This document shows positions 63,656 to 64,000 of a stretch of DNA of 64,000 bases, in pieces (the stretch's first letter is position 1; each line of letters opens with the position of its first letter). The position numbers and the translations under genes were made by a program. A model generated the notes under the pieces. It was not told where the DNA came from. It saw only the letters and a list, made by a program, of their open reading frames with translations, and searched no databases. The stretch is from Arthrobacter zhaoxinii (GTDB lineage Bacteria > Actinomycetota > Actinomycetes > Actinomycetales > Micrococcaceae), in contig NZ_CP104275.1 in NCBI RefSeq assembly GCF_025244925.1, positions 310,001 to 374,000 of the forward strand. Reading direction: 5' to 3'.

Positions 63656-64000
63656 CCGCCCTTTCCACGCCCGGTGCGGTTTCCGGGAACCTCGTTTCCG
63701 GAAACCCGGCCGACTCTGCGCCGCTTCTGCAGGCCACCGATCTGGGCTTCCGCTACTCCCGGGTGCGCCCGTGGCTCTTCCGCAACCTCGGCTTTTCCCT
63801 GGAGCGCGGGGAAATCCTCTCCATCCTCGGTCCCAACGCGCGGGGCAAGACCACGCTGCTCAAATGCCTGTCCGGGCTGGTGGCCCCTCGGGAGGGCCAG
63901 GTTCACGGAGTCACCGGCATCGGCTACGTGCCGCAGGACCACGGAGCCGGCCCGTCCTTTTCCGTCGCCGAGATGGTGCTGATGGGCCGCACCCGGCACC
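63652..64000 (+). CDS. Iron ABC transporter ATPase (partial, runs off the window)
   Basis: Only the first ~116 codons are in view. After a 24-residue Ala/Ser/Gly lead, the ABC domain begins (LLQATDLGFRYSRVRPW), with Walker A GPNARGKTT and the Q-loop region YVPQDHG. In Walker A the usual GAGK/GRGK is ARGK, still a valid P-loop. The ATG overlaps the permease stop (ATGA). The FepC/FecE-type partner of the two genes upstream. Confidence 0.88.
   Translation, partial: MTALSTPGAVSGNLVSGNPADSAPLLQATDLGFRYSRVRPWLFRNLGFSLERGEILSILGPNARGKTTLLKCLSGLVAPREGQVHGVTGIGYVPQDHGAGPSFSVAEMVLMGRTRH

Overview
The window is a contiguous piece of a high-GC actinobacterial chromosome, most likely Arthrobacter or a close relative in the Micrococcaceae. 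This rests on a 13E12/DUF222-HNH protein, a RamB-type regulator divergent from isocitrate lyase, a mycothiol-dependent maleylpyruvate isomerase-like enzyme, a SiaEFGI-like sialic acid transporter, a DtxR-type iron box, and many starts that look leaderless. I see no rRNA, no ordinary tRNA, no CRISPR array and no transposase. About 63 protein genes can be supported.

Layout. 63-12371 is a sialic acid and amino-sugar locus. On the minus strand, one probable operon runs siaE-siaF-siaG-siaI-nanA-nanK-nanE-esterase-tatA. Divergent from it are nanR-nagB-nagA. Together they import N-acetylneuraminate, cleave it to ManNAc, and carry it through ManNAc-6-P, GlcNAc-6-P and GlcN-6-P to fructose-6-P. A 19-bp dyad just downstream of the sia promoter is the best operator candidate. 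12484-18419 holds unrelated small genes: a membrane protein, a methyltransferase, a mycothiol enzyme, an HTH/Clp-N pair with its own operator, a 13E12 HNH protein and an alpha/beta hydrolase. 18561-20474 is a ribulose-monophosphate (formaldehyde) operon, hxlA-hxlB plus an SDR. 20630-22763 is a drug-exporter/TetR pair. 22760-28886 holds an Fe-S flavin oxidoreductase, formamidase, an FmdB-like zinc ribbon and a BCCT transporter. 28974-34505 holds an iron/2-oxoglutarate oxygenase, glutathione peroxidase, an epimerase, a HAD hydrolase, a VapB-like/LytR_C gene pair and a FrnE-like oxidoreductase. 34617-39311 is the glyoxylate shunt (aceB, aceA) with its RamB regulator.

40232-41417 is the compositional outlier and the most interesting part. 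A tRNA-shaped RNA (40389-40458) has every stem of a cloverleaf but only four bases in the anticodon loop. It is followed at once by a low-GC gene whose protein carries a HEPN ribonuclease motif (R-x4-H). A competing hairpin uses the 3' acceptor strand of the RNA. I propose this as a candidate RNA/HEPN nuclease module, possibly toxin-antitoxin or anti-phage; the function is inference only.

41418-64000 holds a large secreted subtilase, thiD, a TetR regulator with a perfect 18-bp operator, a queuosine-precursor transporter and tgt. It continues with an FUSC-like membrane protein, a GH76 enzyme, a two-gene acyl-CoA oxidation operon, a pseudouridine synthase, a SulP permease, and the start of an iron-siderophore ABC operon under a DtxR/IdeR-like box. 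That operon runs off the right end.

A recurrent pattern is a TANNNT-like -10 box exactly six bases before the start codon. At least fourteen genes show it, which implies widespread leaderless mRNAs and fixes several start codons.
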